From Shimia litoralis (GTDB taxonomy: Bacteria > Pseudomonadota > Alphaproteobacteria > Rhodobacterales > Rhodobacteraceae), in NCBI RefSeq assembly GCF_005518135.1, contig NZ_SULI01000002.1:241927-305926 (forward strand): a stretch of DNA of 64,000 nucleotides. Reading direction: 5' to 3'. Below are positions 7,756 through 17,006 of this stretch, piece by piece. Position 1 is the stretch's first letter. Every line of letters begins with the position of its first letter. The notes beneath the pieces are model-generated. The model had not been told where the DNA came from. It made no database searches and was given only the letters and a program-made list of their open reading frames with translations. The position numbers and the translations under genes are program-made.

Positions 7756-10095
7756 TTATTCCCCGTATGGAACCCAGATATTTTTGACTTCGGTTGCGGC
7801 TTCTAAGAAGCTGCGGCTGTGATCAACCGCCCAGTCGCGCGCTTTGCCACGGTTCACCCAAGTTCGCTTTAGATTTCCGGCGCTGGCATTCTCGATCTCT
7901 GAGCTCAAATCCGTCGAGGAAAAGCTCCAGACAGCATCGATATCAAGATGACTTGCCAATGTGGGGGCAAGTTCGCCATGGGACCCGGTCAAGATATTCA
8001 CGACGCCTGCGGGGACATCAGAGGTTTCGAGCACCTGATAAAAGTCCGTTGCGGCCAGTGGGAACGGCTCCGAAGCGGCCAATATCACCCGATTGCCCAT
8101 CGCAATCGCAGGCGCCATGACGCTGATCAAGCCTAACAAGGGCGACTCGTCAGGGCAAAGTGCACCAATCACGCCAACGGGCTCGCGCATTGCCATTGCG
8201 ACGCCGCGGATCGGCACATTGTGCACCTGACCATCATATTTGTCGGCCCATGCGGCCGCGCTGAACAGGCGCTCGATCGAGCTGTCCACTTCTTTGCGTC
8301 CATTGCGTGCCCCGGTCAGCGCATTGATACGGTTGGCGAACTCGTCGCCGCGCGCGGACAGGTTTTCTGCAATGTAATACAGGATTTGCGCCCGCAGATG
8401 GCCCGTGGTTTTTGACCAGCTTTTTGCAGCATGTGCTGCCTCAACGGCGTTGCGCACGTCTTTGCGGTTGGCAATCGGCGCCTGACCCAACAAAGCGCCT
8501 GACTTGCTATAGACCTGCTTGGAATATCCGCCATCGGGGCGGGCTTGTTTTCCAGCGATATAGAGTTTTGGTGTGCGATCCAACGGGTCTTGCGGGCCTT
8601 TGTCGCCCTTGAAGCCGTCAATGCGCGCCAGTGGCTTATTGGGGCTCACAGGCTTGGTATAGGCCGCCAGCCCTTCCCAGCCACCTTCGCGCCCAAAGCC
8701 GCTTTCGCGCATGCCGCCAAAACCCGCTGCGGCGTCAAACAGGTTGGTGGCATTGACCCACACAACACCCGCCACCAGCTGAGGCGCGATATCCAGCGCC
8801 AGATTTACATTCTCGGTCCAGACGCTTGCCGCCAGCCCGTATCGGGTGTTGTTGGCCAATTGGACCGCTTCGGCAGGTGTGCGAAAGGTGGTTGCCACCA
8901 AGACGGGGCCGAATATTTCTTCTTGCATCAACCGCGATGAGGGGGCCAATCCGGTGATCAGTGTGGGCGGATAAAAACATCCCTCGACGGGCATATCGAC
9001 TGCGGCGGCATAGGTATGACCGTCGGAGTTTGAGGCCACCATCTCGGTAATGGTTTGTAGCTGGACTGGGTCCACAATTGCGCCCACATCAATGCATTTA
9101 TCCAATGGGTTCCCCAATCGAAGCCCATCCATGCGCGCGCGCAGCTTGGTATAAAAACGTTCGGCGATGCCTTCCTGTACCAATAGGCGCGATCCGGCAC
9201 AGCAGACTTGGCCCTGATTGAACCAGATGGCATCCACAAGCCCTTCGATTGCGCTGTCGATGTCGGCATCCTCAAACACGATATATGGCGATTTCCCGCC
9301 AAGCTCGAGGGTAAGTGCTCTGCCGCTTCCTGCGGTTGCACGCCGGATTTTGCGGCCCACATCGGTGGAGCCGGTGAATGCGATCTTGTCTATATCAGTA
9401 TGATTGACGATCAATTCGCCCGTGGCACCGTCACCGGTGACGATATTGACGACGCCTGCGGGCAATCCGGCCTGTCGGCAAATGTCAGCAAATGCCAAAG
9501 CCGTGAGCGATGTGTATTCCGCTGGTTTGAGAACAACCGTGTTGCCCATCGCAAGTGCGGGTGCGATCTTCCAAGCAAGCATGAGCAGCGGAAAATTCCA
9601 CGGCACAATCTGTCCACACACACCCAAAGCCGCGCGATCAGGCAGCTCGGATGACATAAGTTGCGCCATCCCTGCGTGAAAGTAAAAATGCCGCTGGGCT
9701 TGTGGGATATCAATATCACGGCTTTCACGGATCGGTTTGCCGTTGTCCAGTGTTTCGAGAACCGCGAGCAGACGCGCGTGCTTTTGCAGCAGGCGAGCAA
9801 TTGCATAGAGGTATTTCGCACGCCCATGTCCGCCCAGTTTTTCCCACTTGGGCTGGGCTTTGCGTGCGGCAGAAACGGCGAAATCAACGTCGTCCTGTGT
9901 GCCTTGCGAAAGCGTCGCCAAGGTTTCGCCGTTGGCGGGGTTCTTGCTGGTAAAGCTGTCTTTGGGAGGGGTAAAGGCCCCGTTAATAAAGTGCCCGAAC
10001 CGATCCCCTTGATCGACAAGCCACGCAAAAGCATCCGCCGCGTTTTCTGGGGCAGGCCCGTATTCCATCGTTTCGAAGATGTCTTTGACAGTCAT
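7756..10095 (-). CDS. Double-domain aldehyde dehydrogenase, ALDH16-like
   Basis: A 779-residue protein with two aldehyde dehydrogenase modules. The N-terminal one (about residues 1-490) is complete: LELGGKSPY carries the general-base Glu near 263 and QGQVCCAG the nucleophilic Cys near 297. The C-terminal one (about 500-779) resembles an ALDH NAD-binding region (EPVGVIGALCPDESPLLG) but has no catalytic Cys segment. This layout matches ALDH16, whose bacterial members keep an active first domain. ATG 10095 (MTVKDIFETME) is chosen over longer upstream frames because of AGGACA just before it and because homologues begin there. It follows deoC by 13 bases, so a role in oxidising acetaldehyde released from deoxyribose phosphate is likely but inferred. 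Confidence 0.88.
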   Translation of the reverse strand: MTVKDIFETMEYGPAPENAADAFAWLVDQGDRFGHFINGAFTPPKDSFTSKNPANGETLATLSQGTQDDVDFAVSAARKAQPKWEKLGGHGRAKYLYAIARLLQKHARLLAVLETLDNGKPIRESRDIDIPQAQRHFYFHAGMAQLMSSELPDRAALGVCGQIVPWNFPLLMLAWKIAPALAMGNTVVLKPAEYTSLTALAFADICRQAGLPAGVVNIVTGDGATGELIVNHTDIDKIAFTGSTDVGRKIRRATAGSGRALTLELGGKSPYIVFEDADIDSAIEGLVDAIWFNQGQVCCAGSRLLVQEGIAERFYTKLRARMDGLRLGNPLDKCIDVGAIVDPVQLQTITEMVASNSDGHTYAAAVDMPVEGCFYPPTLITGLAPSSRLMQEEIFGPVLVATTFRTPAEAVQLANNTRYGLAASVWTENVNLALDIAPQLVAGVVWVNATNLFDAAAGFGGMRESGFGREGGWEGLAAYTKPVSPNKPLARIDGFKGDKGPQDPLDRTPKLYIAGKQARPDGGYSKQVYSKSGALLGQAPIANRKDVRNAVEAAHAAKSWSKTTGHLRAQILYYIAENLSARGDEFANRINALTGARNGRKEVDSSIERLFSAAAWADKYDGQVHNVPIRGVAMAMREPVGVIGALCPDESPLLGLISVMAPAIAMGNRVILAASEPFPLAATDFYQVLETSDVPAGVVNILTGSHGELAPTLASHLDIDAVWSFSSTDLSSEIENASAGNLKRTWVNRGKARDWAVDHSRSFLEAATEVKNIWVPYGE

Positions 10096-10108
10096 AAGAT
10101 GTGTCCTG

Positions 10109-11101
10109 TTAGGCCAATGCGTGTCGGTAGCTGGCGGAGTACGCGCCGCCCACATGGTGATCAAGTTGTCGCTCGAGGTCCCCAAGCAAGGAAGAGGCTC
10201 CAAACCGGAATAGATCAGGCTGCAGCCAACGATCGCCAAGTTCGTCTTTCATCAGGGCGAGATACGTCACCGCATCTTTGGCCTTAGAGATGCCGCCTGC
10301 GGGTTTGTACCCAACGCGAAATCCTGTGCGGTCGTAATAATCGCGAATGGCACGTATCATCACAAGACTCACGGGGAGTGTGGCATTGACACTTTCTTTG
10401 CCTGTAGAGGTTTTGATGAAATCGGCCCCTGCCATCATGCACACCAAAGAGGCCCGCGCGACATTGCGCAGAGTGCCCAGCTCGCCGGTTGCGAGGATGG
10501 CCTTGACGTGGGCATTGCCGCACGCCTCGCGGAAGGCTTTCATTTCGTCATACAGCGCTTGCCAGTTGCCCTGAAGCACATGACGGCGGGTGATCACGAT
10601 ATCAATTTCTTCAGCACCTGCCGTCACGCTCTCGCCAATTTCGGCAACACGCAAGTGAAACGGAGACAGCCCAGCAGGAAACCCTGTCGACACCGCCGCA
10701 ACGGGGATGCCGGTGCCCGCAAGGGCGTGCACGGCGGTTGGCACCATGTCATGATACACACAGACCGCGCCTGTGGTAAGGTTGGGCATGCCCAGCTTGG
10801 CCAAGATATCGGCGCTTACCGGCTGACGGGCTTTTGCGCACAAGCGCCGCACGCGGCCTTCGGTGTCATCTCCGGAAAGAGTGGTCAGATCGATACAGGT
10901 GATCGCCTTGAGCATCCACGCAGCTTGATAGTCTTTTTTGACAGAACGCCGCCCGGGCAGGGTCTTGGCGCGCCGCTCGATGGCGGATGTATTTGCCTGG
11001 GCGCGTCGGACCCAATCCAGATCAAGTGCCATGCCCGGATTGCGTGGCTCGAGGGTTTGCGGCAACTGGTGATCAGTTGGTGTGACTGTCGCGCTTTGCA
11101 T
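10109..11101 (-). CDS. deoC: Deoxyribose-phosphate aldolase DeoC
   Basis: DeoC splits 2-deoxyribose 5-phosphate into glyceraldehyde 3-phosphate and acetaldehyde. The protein has 330 residues, longer than the roughly 220-260 of compact DeoC enzymes because of an N-terminal extension of about 70 residues, as in other alphaproteobacteria and animals. The Schiff-base lysine is in FIKTSTGKES near residue 232, and a second conserved lysine lies in GYKPAGGISKAKDA. A GAGG ribosome site precedes the start. Together with the downstream aldehyde dehydrogenase it forms a two-gene route that carries deoxynucleoside carbon to triose phosphate and acetate. It is transcribed divergently from the metal importer. 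Confidence 0.96.
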   Translation of the reverse strand: MQSATVTPTDHQLPQTLEPRNPGMALDLDWVRRAQANTSAIERRAKTLPGRRSVKKDYQAAWMLKAITCIDLTTLSGDDTEGRVRRLCAKARQPVSADILAKLGMPNLTTGAVCVYHDMVPTAVHALAGTGIPVAAVSTGFPAGLSPFHLRVAEIGESVTAGAEEIDIVITRRHVLQGNWQALYDEMKAFREACGNAHVKAILATGELGTLRNVARASLVCMMAGADFIKTSTGKESVNATLPVSLVMIRAIRDYYDRTGFRVGYKPAGGISKAKDAVTYLALMKDELGDRWLQPDLFRFGASSLLGDLERQLDHHVGGAYSASYRHALA

Positions 11102-11206
11102 GTGTGGTCCTCGTTGAAATCAGATATCACCGTGGCATGGCGCAATAGGGTTGGCAAGAAGCTGGCATAACGACCTCGCGTGTATTTGACCAAATAATCA
11201 AATCTT

Positions 11207-11227
11207 AATTGAGAATTATTCTCAATT
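11207..11227. promoter_or_regulatory. Fur-family operator palindrome upstream of the metal importer
   Basis: AATTGAGAAT, a central T, then ATTCTCAATT: a perfect 10+10 inverted repeat around one base. The size and A/T-rich symmetrical form are those of Fur-superfamily boxes (Fur, Mur, Zur, Irr). It ends four bases before the -35 element of the importer promoter. In this clade Mn importers of the SitABCD type are usually controlled by Mur or Irr-type regulators; which one binds here cannot be told from the sequence. Confidence 0.75.
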
Positions 11228-11230
11228 GCA

Positions 11231-11259
11231 TTGACATTGTTGCGAATGGCTCTCATATT
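11231..11259 (+). promoter_or_regulatory. Sigma-70-like promoter of the metal importer operon
   Basis: TTGACA at 11231-11236, a 17-base spacer, and CATATT at 11254-11259 (four of six matches to TATAAT). Transcription would start near 11266, about 22 bases before the first ATG, directly downstream of the Fur-family palindrome. Confidence 0.6.
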
Positions 11260-11287
11260 CATTTTCAACAAGGGATATGGGTGCATT

Positions 11288-12250
11288 ATGCGAATCTCAC
11301 GTCGAAACTTTTTGATGTCCTCTGTGGCTGGTGCTGCCACCCTAGCGACACCTGCTCTTGCGCAGGGTCAGCTTACTATTGTCGCGACAACTGGTATGAT
11401 TGCGGACACAGCGCGCCGGATCGGCGGGGATCATGTGCAGGTGCGTGGCCTCATGGGCGCGGGTGTTGATCCGCATTCGTATCGCCAAACCCGATCTGAC
11501 ATTGTTGCGATGACACGCGCAGATATTGTTCTGTGGCATGGCCTGTATCTCGAAGCGCAGATGGAAGAGTTTTTCCACAAACTTGAAACCAAGCGGAACG
11601 TGGTTGCTGTGGCGGATGGCCTGCCCAGAGATCTGTTGCGCATTCATCCAAGCTATGACGACAAATTTGATCCGCATGTTTGGATGGTGCCGGACCTTTG
11701 GCGTCATGTCGCAGCGCGTATTCGGGACGTGATGATCCAAGCGCGCCCTGAATTGGCTGCAGATTTCGAAGCCAATTTCGTGATCTTCGACCAAGAATTG
11801 GTGCAGTTGCAGCAGTATGCGCAAACATCTCTGGCAACCGTGCCTGAACATACCCGTGTGTTGGTGACGGCGCATGATGCATTTGGCTATTTCGGGCGTG
11901 ATTATGGATTTGAGGTGCTTGGCATTCAGGGGATTTCCACCCAAAGCGAGGCGGGCCTGAACCGAATTGGCGAGCTGGTAAATCTGCTGGTCGAGCGCGA
12001 TATCAAGGCAGTTTTTGTCGAAAGCTCGGTGTCGGATCGCAGTATTCGCGCCCTGACAGAAGGGGCCGCCGCACAGAACCACATCGTGCAAATTGGTGGG
12101 GAACTGTTCTCGGATGCCATGGGCGCCAGCGGCACCTATGAAGGCACTTATGTGGGAATGATTGATCACAATGTGACGGTGATTACAAATGCGTTGGGCG
12201 GCACCGCCGCAGAGCGCGGGATGGCCGGTCGGCTGTCCGCAGGAACCTAG
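11288..12250 (+). CDS. sitA: Mn/Zn ABC importer, periplasmic metal-binding protein
   Basis: A 320-residue cluster A-I (TroA/PsaA/ZnuA-type) solute-binding protein. The N-terminus MRISRRNFLMSS has twin arginines followed by a hydrophobic stretch ending in ALA, suggesting Tat export. Likely metal ligands are His63 (DPHSYR), His130 (FDPHVW), His196 (VTAHDAFGYF) and Asp293 (GMIDHN), the three-His one-Asp set of TroA, which can bind Mn or Zn. There is no long His-rich loop as in many ZnuA proteins. ATG 11288 is chosen because the Tat signal starts there; the ribosome site AAGGGA is 12 bases away, which is rather far. It is the first gene of a four-gene operon. Confidence 0.9.
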   Translation: MRISRRNFLMSSVAGAATLATPALAQGQLTIVATTGMIADTARRIGGDHVQVRGLMGAGVDPHSYRQTRSDIVAMTRADIVLWHGLYLEAQMEEFFHKLETKRNVVAVADGLPRDLLRIHPSYDDKFDPHVWMVPDLWRHVAARIRDVMIQARPELAADFEANFVIFDQELVQLQQYAQTSLATVPEHTRVLVTAHDAFGYFGRDYGFEVLGIQGISTQSEAGLNRIGELVNLLVERDIKAVFVESSVSDRSIRALTEGAAAQNHIVQIGGELFSDAMGASGTYEGTYVGMIDHNVTVITNALGGTAAERGMAGRLSAGT

Positions 12251-12261
12251 GGAAGTATGAT

Positions 12262-13068
12262 ATGACGTTGGAATTGGCTGCAAATCAAGGCTCGGCTCCG
12301 GTTACTGATACAGTTGACCAAAGCCCGCTCGCTGTGCGCGGTATGACAGTGTCATATGGTCAAAAGCCTGTTGTGTTTTCAGTGGATATGACCATCGTCC
12401 AAGGGTCAATGACAGCGATTATCGGCCCCAATGGTGCCGGTAAATCGACGCTTCTTAAGGCGGCATTGGGTATCGTCAAACCGCTTGCCGGGCAATCAAT
12501 GGTGTACGGTGCGCCGTTGCGTGGCCAGCGTCAGAAAATCGCCTATGTCCCACAGCGGGCGTCGGTTGATTGGGATTTTCCCACACGCGTCATCGATGTC
12601 GTGCTGATGGGGCTGTATCGCGAATTGGGTCTGCTGCGTCGGATTAAGGCGCGCCATATCGAAAAGGCGCGTGCATGCCTCGAACGGGTCGGGATGAGCG
12701 ATTTTGCGGATCGCCAAATTGGTCAGCTTTCTGGTGGGCAGCAACAGCGTGTGTTCTTGGCGCGTGCCTTGGCGCAAGGGGCCGAACTGTACTTGTTGGA
12801 TGAACCATTTGCGGGCGTTGATGCCGCGACTGAAAAAGCCATCATAGATGTGCTTAAGGGGCTTAAGGCCGAAGGTAAAACCGTTGTCGCAGTGCATCAC
12901 GACCTTGCCACTGTGACCGAGTATTTTGACCGTGTGTTCATGATCAATACGCGCAAGATCGCAGAGGGATCTGTCGCCGAGGCCTATACCCGTGAAAATC
13001 TGGATATGACCTATGGTGGACGTCTGGCCACTGGCCAGATCGACCAGCTGGATTTGATCGCGAGCTAA
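12262..13068 (+). CDS. sitB: Mn/Zn ABC importer, ATPase
   Basis: A 268-residue ABC ATPase. Walker A is GPNGAGKST at residues 55-63, the signature is LSGGQQQR, Walker B reads YLLDEPFAGVD, and the switch His lies in VAVHHDLATV. It resembles ZnuC/TroB/SitB proteins and would drive metal import through the two following permeases on the cytoplasmic face. It starts 11 bases after the binding-protein stop and ends three bases before the next start. Confidence 0.93.
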   Translation: MTLELAANQGSAPVTDTVDQSPLAVRGMTVSYGQKPVVFSVDMTIVQGSMTAIIGPNGAGKSTLLKAALGIVKPLAGQSMVYGAPLRGQRQKIAYVPQRASVDWDFPTRVIDVVLMGLYRELGLLRRIKARHIEKARACLERVGMSDFADRQIGQLSGGQQQRVFLARALAQGAELYLLDEPFAGVDAATEKAIIDVLKGLKAEGKTVVAVHHDLATVTEYFDRVFMINTRKIAEGSVAEAYTRENLDMTYGGRLATGQIDQLDLIAS

Positions 13069-13071
13069 CCC

Positions 13072-14280
13072 ATGTTGTTTGATGCTCTGGCCCTGCAATT
13101 GGGGTATAACGCGACGTTGGTCACAATCGGCGCGACCTTTCTTGGCATCGCATCTGGCGTAACGGGGACATTTTTGTTCTTGCGCAAACGCGCTCTTGTG
13201 AGCGACGCGATTTCCCATGCAACGCTGCCGGGCGTTGGGTTGGCCTTTATTGTGATGGTGATGTTGGGCGGAGATGGCCGCAACCTGCCAGGGTTGTTGT
13301 TTGGGTCTGCGGTTTCGGCAACTCTGGGGTTGTTGATTGTGAACTGGCTGACGCGTCGTACCCGATTGGCGGAGGACGCTGCGATTGGCGCGGTGCTTTC
13401 GGTGTTCTTTGGGTTTGGCATTGTTCTGTTGACGGTGATCCAGTCGATGTCTTCGGGACGCCAAGCAGGCCTAGAAGGGTTTCTACTTGGCTCGACTGCC
13501 GGAATGTTGTGGAGCGACGCGGTTGTGATCGCGGTTGGTGGCGCAGCGACGTTATTGGCGGTGCTGACGTTTCGCCGCCCTATGGCGTTGGTGGCGTTCG
13601 ATCCCGAATTTGCGGCTGCAAGCGGACTTAAGGTAGGCCAAATTGATTTGATAATTATGGGCCTTGCCATGGCGGTCACGGTCGTTGGGCTTAAAATTGT
13701 CGGTCTTATCCTTATTGTGGCGATGCTGATCATCCCGCCTGTGACGGCGCGGTTCTGGACGGATCGTACGGATTATGTGGCAGCAATTGCGGGTCTTGTG
13801 GGGGGGATTTCGGGCTATATCGGCGCGGCGATCTCTGCATCCGCTCCATCGTTCCCCACCGGACCGATCATTGTTTTGGTAAGTTTTACGATCTTTGCGG
13901 TGTCTTTGGTGCTGGCCCCCAACAGAGGGATCCTGGCGGCGTTGATCCGGCATGTACGGTTTCAACGGCGGGTGCACATGCGCCAAGGTCTGTTGGCGCT
14001 TGCACAAGGACAACCCATCTATGAACGCCTGACACTCAATTTGTTGCGCCGCGCCGGGTTGGCACGTGCAGATGGGGTTGCGACGGAGACAGGTCGTGCA
14101 AGGGCCGCAAAGGCGTTGCGAGATGAAAAACGGTGGGAAGTTGTGCGATCAGACCGCCAGCACGAGGGCGCAGCAGCGCTGTATGATGGTCTGAGAGAAA
14201 TCGAAACTGTGCTGACCGTTGACCAAATTTCAGAAATCGACCGCCGTATTGGTGGCCCAAAAGAGGCCGTCGCACCATGA
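13072..14280 (+). CDS. sitC: Mn/Zn ABC importer, permease with cytoplasmic C-terminal extension
   Basis: A 402-residue ABC-3 family permease. Roughly residues 15-290 are hydrophobic with the family segments SDAISHATLPG and VGLKIVGLILIVAML. After the last helix comes a charged, soluble extension of about 110 residues (starting near RRVHMRQGLL), absent from the 308-residue partner permease. It reads like a small helical, winged-helix-type domain, as seen in some TroC-like permeases, but I cannot name it. No good ribosome site precedes the start; translation is probably coupled to the ATPase gene. The stop overlaps the next start by ATGA. Confidence 0.9.
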   Translation: MLFDALALQLGYNATLVTIGATFLGIASGVTGTFLFLRKRALVSDAISHATLPGVGLAFIVMVMLGGDGRNLPGLLFGSAVSATLGLLIVNWLTRRTRLAEDAAIGAVLSVFFGFGIVLLTVIQSMSSGRQAGLEGFLLGSTAGMLWSDAVVIAVGGAATLLAVLTFRRPMALVAFDPEFAAASGLKVGQIDLIIMGLAMAVTVVGLKIVGLILIVAMLIIPPVTARFWTDRTDYVAAIAGLVGGISGYIGAAISASAPSFPTGPIIVLVSFTIFAVSLVLAPNRGILAALIRHVRFQRRVHMRQGLLALAQGQPIYERLTLNLLRRAGLARADGVATETGRARAAKALRDEKRWEVVRSDRQHEGAAALYDGLREIETVLTVDQISEIDRRIGGPKEAVAP

Positions 14281-15203
14281 CCGGAGAAGAATTTGTCCCA
14301 CTGTCTTTGACGCCTATGCTGATTGGTATGTTCGCTGCAGTGGCCTGCGCATTACCGGGTAATTTTCTGGTGCTGCGTCGGCAGGCACTGATTGGGGATG
14401 CCATTTCCCATGTGGTGTTGCCGGGTATTGTTGTTGCGTTCTTGGTCACGGGTGCGGTGAGCGCTTGGCCAATGATGATTGGCGCAGCAGGTGCATCCGT
14501 TGTCGCGGTCGCCCTGATCGAGGCGATCCGCCGACTTGGCAAAATCGAACCGGGGGCGGCCATGGGGGTCACCTTTACGGCTATGTTTGCGGCAGGTGTT
14601 TTGTTGCTTGAGCAGTCCGATACCTCAACGGTCCATTTGGATGTGGAACATGCGCTCTATGGGAACTTGGAAAGCCTGATTTGGCTGGATGCGGACGGAT
14701 GGGGGTCTCTTGTCGATCCTGTTGCTTTGGCCGGGTTGCCCGAAGAGCTGATCCGTATCACGCTGACGTTGATCGTGGTCTGTGCATTTGTTTGGCTCTT
14801 TTGGCGGCCGCTAAAGCTGTCGACATTTGACGAAGGTTTTGCCCAAACGTTGGGAATGCGGACCGGTGTACTCGGGTTGGCGCTTGTGATTGTTGCGGCA
14901 ATTGCCGCAGTGGCGGCCTTTGATGCGGTTGGATCAATTATCGTGATTGCGATGTTCATTTGTCCGCCTGCTGCAGCGCGTCTGATGACCAACCGCCTCG
15001 AGGTGCAAATTGCATGGAGCGTGGTGTTCGCCCTTGTGTCCGCGATTGCGGGCTATGTGATTGCCGGTTTTGGGCCAATGTGGATCGGTGCGGACAATGC
15101 CGTGAGTGCGGCAGGTATGATTGCGACGGTGTCCGGCATTCTTCTGGCAATTACGGCTGTCTTCGGCCCGTGCCGCACGCGCTCTGGCGCGCCAGTTGAA
15201 TAG
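14277..15203 (+). CDS. sitD: Mn/Zn ABC importer, second permease
   Basis: A 308-residue ABC-3 family permease with multiple hydrophobic helices and the conserved GDAISHVVLPGIV and VGSIIVIAMFICPPAAA segments. Two different permeases in one operon indicate a SitCD/TroCD heterodimer rather than the ZnuB homodimer, which favours manganese (or iron) as a main substrate. It overlaps the preceding gene by four bases and is the last gene of the operon. Confidence 0.92.
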   Translation: MTGEEFVPLSLTPMLIGMFAAVACALPGNFLVLRRQALIGDAISHVVLPGIVVAFLVTGAVSAWPMMIGAAGASVVAVALIEAIRRLGKIEPGAAMGVTFTAMFAAGVLLLEQSDTSTVHLDVEHALYGNLESLIWLDADGWGSLVDPVALAGLPEELIRITLTLIVVCAFVWLFWRPLKLSTFDEGFAQTLGMRTGVLGLALVIVAAIAAVAAFDAVGSIIVIAMFICPPAAARLMTNRLEVQIAWSVVFALVSAIAGYVIAGFGPMWIGADNAVSAAGMIATVSGILLAITAVFGPCRTRSGAPVE

Positions 15204-15208
15204 GATTT

Positions 15209-15242
15209 GGTAGGTGGCGACACACCTGTGCCGCCATCTACC
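15209..15242. terminator. Hairpin between convergent sitD and sulP
   Basis: GGTAGGTGGCG and CGCCATCTACC form an 11-bp stem (one G-U) around a 12-base loop, placed between two convergent stops. No clear T-tract follows on either strand, so termination is plausible but not proven. Confidence 0.5.
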
Positions 15243-15254
15243 AGCCCAAGATGT

Positions 15255-17006
15255 CTAGGGCGATTTTTGGGCGTTTGCCCCAGTCAGAGCCACCATTGCA
15301 TCGTATTGTGCGAGGAAGATATCCCCCGTCAGTTCCGTAATGAAATGGCTTCGCACAAGGCGATCCATGACGGGGCCTTTGACTTCGGATAGATGAAGCT
15401 TGATGCCCATTTCCTGTAAGCGCTTGTTGATCTCTTCAAGGCTCTCAAGTGCGCTCATGTCGATTTCGTTCACTGCTGAGCACATCAGCACGACATGTTG
15501 AATTGGCTCGTCGCACACCACGCGATCATACAGATAATCTTCGAGGTAGCGCGCGTTGGCAAAATACAGGCTTTCATCGATACGTAATGTGACAAGTGAC
15601 GGGTCTGTTTCGACGTCATGACGCAAGATATTGCGAAAATGTTGGGTGTTTGGCACCAACCCGACCTCTGCCACATGGGGGCGCGAGGTTTTGTAAAGAA
15701 ACAGGCCAATGGAAAGAAGGACGCCAGCAGACACGCCAATTTCGACACCAAATCCAAGTGTCAAAAAAATCGTCGCAGCCACAGCCGAAAAATCAACCTT
15801 GGAGTAGTTCCATGTTTTCGGCAGGATCGAAAAATCCACCAAGCTGAGGACGGCAACAATGATGGTCGCTGCCAGAGTGGCTTTGGGCAAGAAAAACAGC
15901 ATGGGCGTCAAGAGCAATGCCGCAAGACCGATCCCAATGGCGGTGAAGGCCCCCGCGGCTGGGGTCTCGGCGCCTGCGTCAAAGTTCACGACCGAGCGTG
16001 AAAACCCGCCTGTCACAGGGAAACCGCCAGAGAGTGCCGACGCGATATTGGATGTGCCGAGACCCACCAGTTCTTGATCGGGCAAAATACGTTGCCGCTT
16101 TTTTGCGGCCAATGTTTGGGCAACCGAAACGGATTCGACAAACCCGATGATCGAAATCAAAATCGCCGACACAAACAGGTTGGACCAGATATCGGCAGAA
16201 AAACTTGGCAAGGACAAAGGTGGCAACCCCATCGGGATGTCGCCGACGATCCGAACGCCATGTGTATCCAAGCCAAAGGCCCACACAGATAATGTGGTCA
16301 CAGCGACGGCACCGACGGGACCCGCCTTTGCCAAGATCTCAGCCAAGCGTGGGGCCATGCCCGTGCCCAAAAGTAAGGGTTTGAGACCTTTGCGCACCCA
16401 AAACAAAAAGGCCAACGTGCTAAGGCCAATGATCAGGGTGATGATGTTGGTGCTGGTAATGTTCTCAAGTATTGAGGTGATCAACTCGGCCAGGCTATGG
16501 CCATGCGCATCAATCCCCAGAATATGCTTGAGTTGGGAGGTCGCAATGATCACCCCAGAGGCGGTGATAAAGCCTGCGATCACCGGATGGGACAAAAAAT
16601 TTGCCAAAAAGCCCAAGCGAAAAAGTCCCATAACGGTCAGGATCAGGCCGGAAATAAAGGCCAGTGTGATCGCGGCTGCGGCGTATTCTGCGGTGCCCTG
16701 AAGTGCCATGTTTCCGACAGCTGCGGCGGTCATCAATGAAATTACGGCCACAGGGCCGACAGCCAATGCGCGTGAGGTGCCAAAAATGGCATAGGCGATC
16801 AGAGGTAAAATCGACGCATACAGCCCCATTTCTGCGGGCAGGCCAGCAAGCAGGGCATATGCCAATGATTGCGGGATCAGCATGATTGTGACGATAACGG
16901 CAGCAACCGCATCAGACGTCAGTGCGGCCCTGTCATAAGTCTTGGACCATTGTAAAATTGGGAAATGACGTTCGAGCGAGGCTCGGCGTGGTTTGGGCAG
17001 CGTCAT
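15255..17006 (-). CDS. SulP family inorganic anion transporter with STAS domain
   Basis: A 583-residue SLC26/SulP transporter. About residues 30-425 form the membrane part (IPQSLAYALLAGLP, GPVAVISLMTAAA), and the last 130 residues form a cytoplasmic STAS domain containing LMCSAVNEIDMSALESLEEI. SulP proteins move sulfate, bicarbonate or related anions. An upstream in-frame GTG at 17045 is possible, but it lies five bases from an ATTC-N8-GAAT box at 17050-17065, so ATG 17006 is preferred; neither start has a good ribosome site. Its neighbours and shared operator suggest export or exchange of sulfur oxyanions during sulfide oxidation, which is inference. Confidence 0.9.
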   Translation of the reverse strand: MTLPKPRRASLERHFPILQWSKTYDRAALTSDAVAAVIVTIMLIPQSLAYALLAGLPAEMGLYASILPLIAYAIFGTSRALAVGPVAVISLMTAAAVGNMALQGTAEYAAAAITLAFISGLILTVMGLFRLGFLANFLSHPVIAGFITASGVIIATSQLKHILGIDAHGHSLAELITSILENITSTNIITLIIGLSTLAFLFWVRKGLKPLLLGTGMAPRLAEILAKAGPVGAVAVTTLSVWAFGLDTHGVRIVGDIPMGLPPLSLPSFSADIWSNLFVSAILISIIGFVESVSVAQTLAAKKRQRILPDQELVGLGTSNIASALSGGFPVTGGFSRSVVNFDAGAETPAAGAFTAIGIGLAALLLTPMLFFLPKATLAATIIVAVLSLVDFSILPKTWNYSKVDFSAVAATIFLTLGFGVEIGVSAGVLLSIGLFLYKTSRPHVAEVGLVPNTQHFRNILRHDVETDPSLVTLRIDESLYFANARYLEDYLYDRVVCDEPIQHVVLMCSAVNEIDMSALESLEEINKRLQEMGIKLHLSEVKGPVMDRLVRSHFITELTGDIFLAQYDAMVALTGANAQKSP

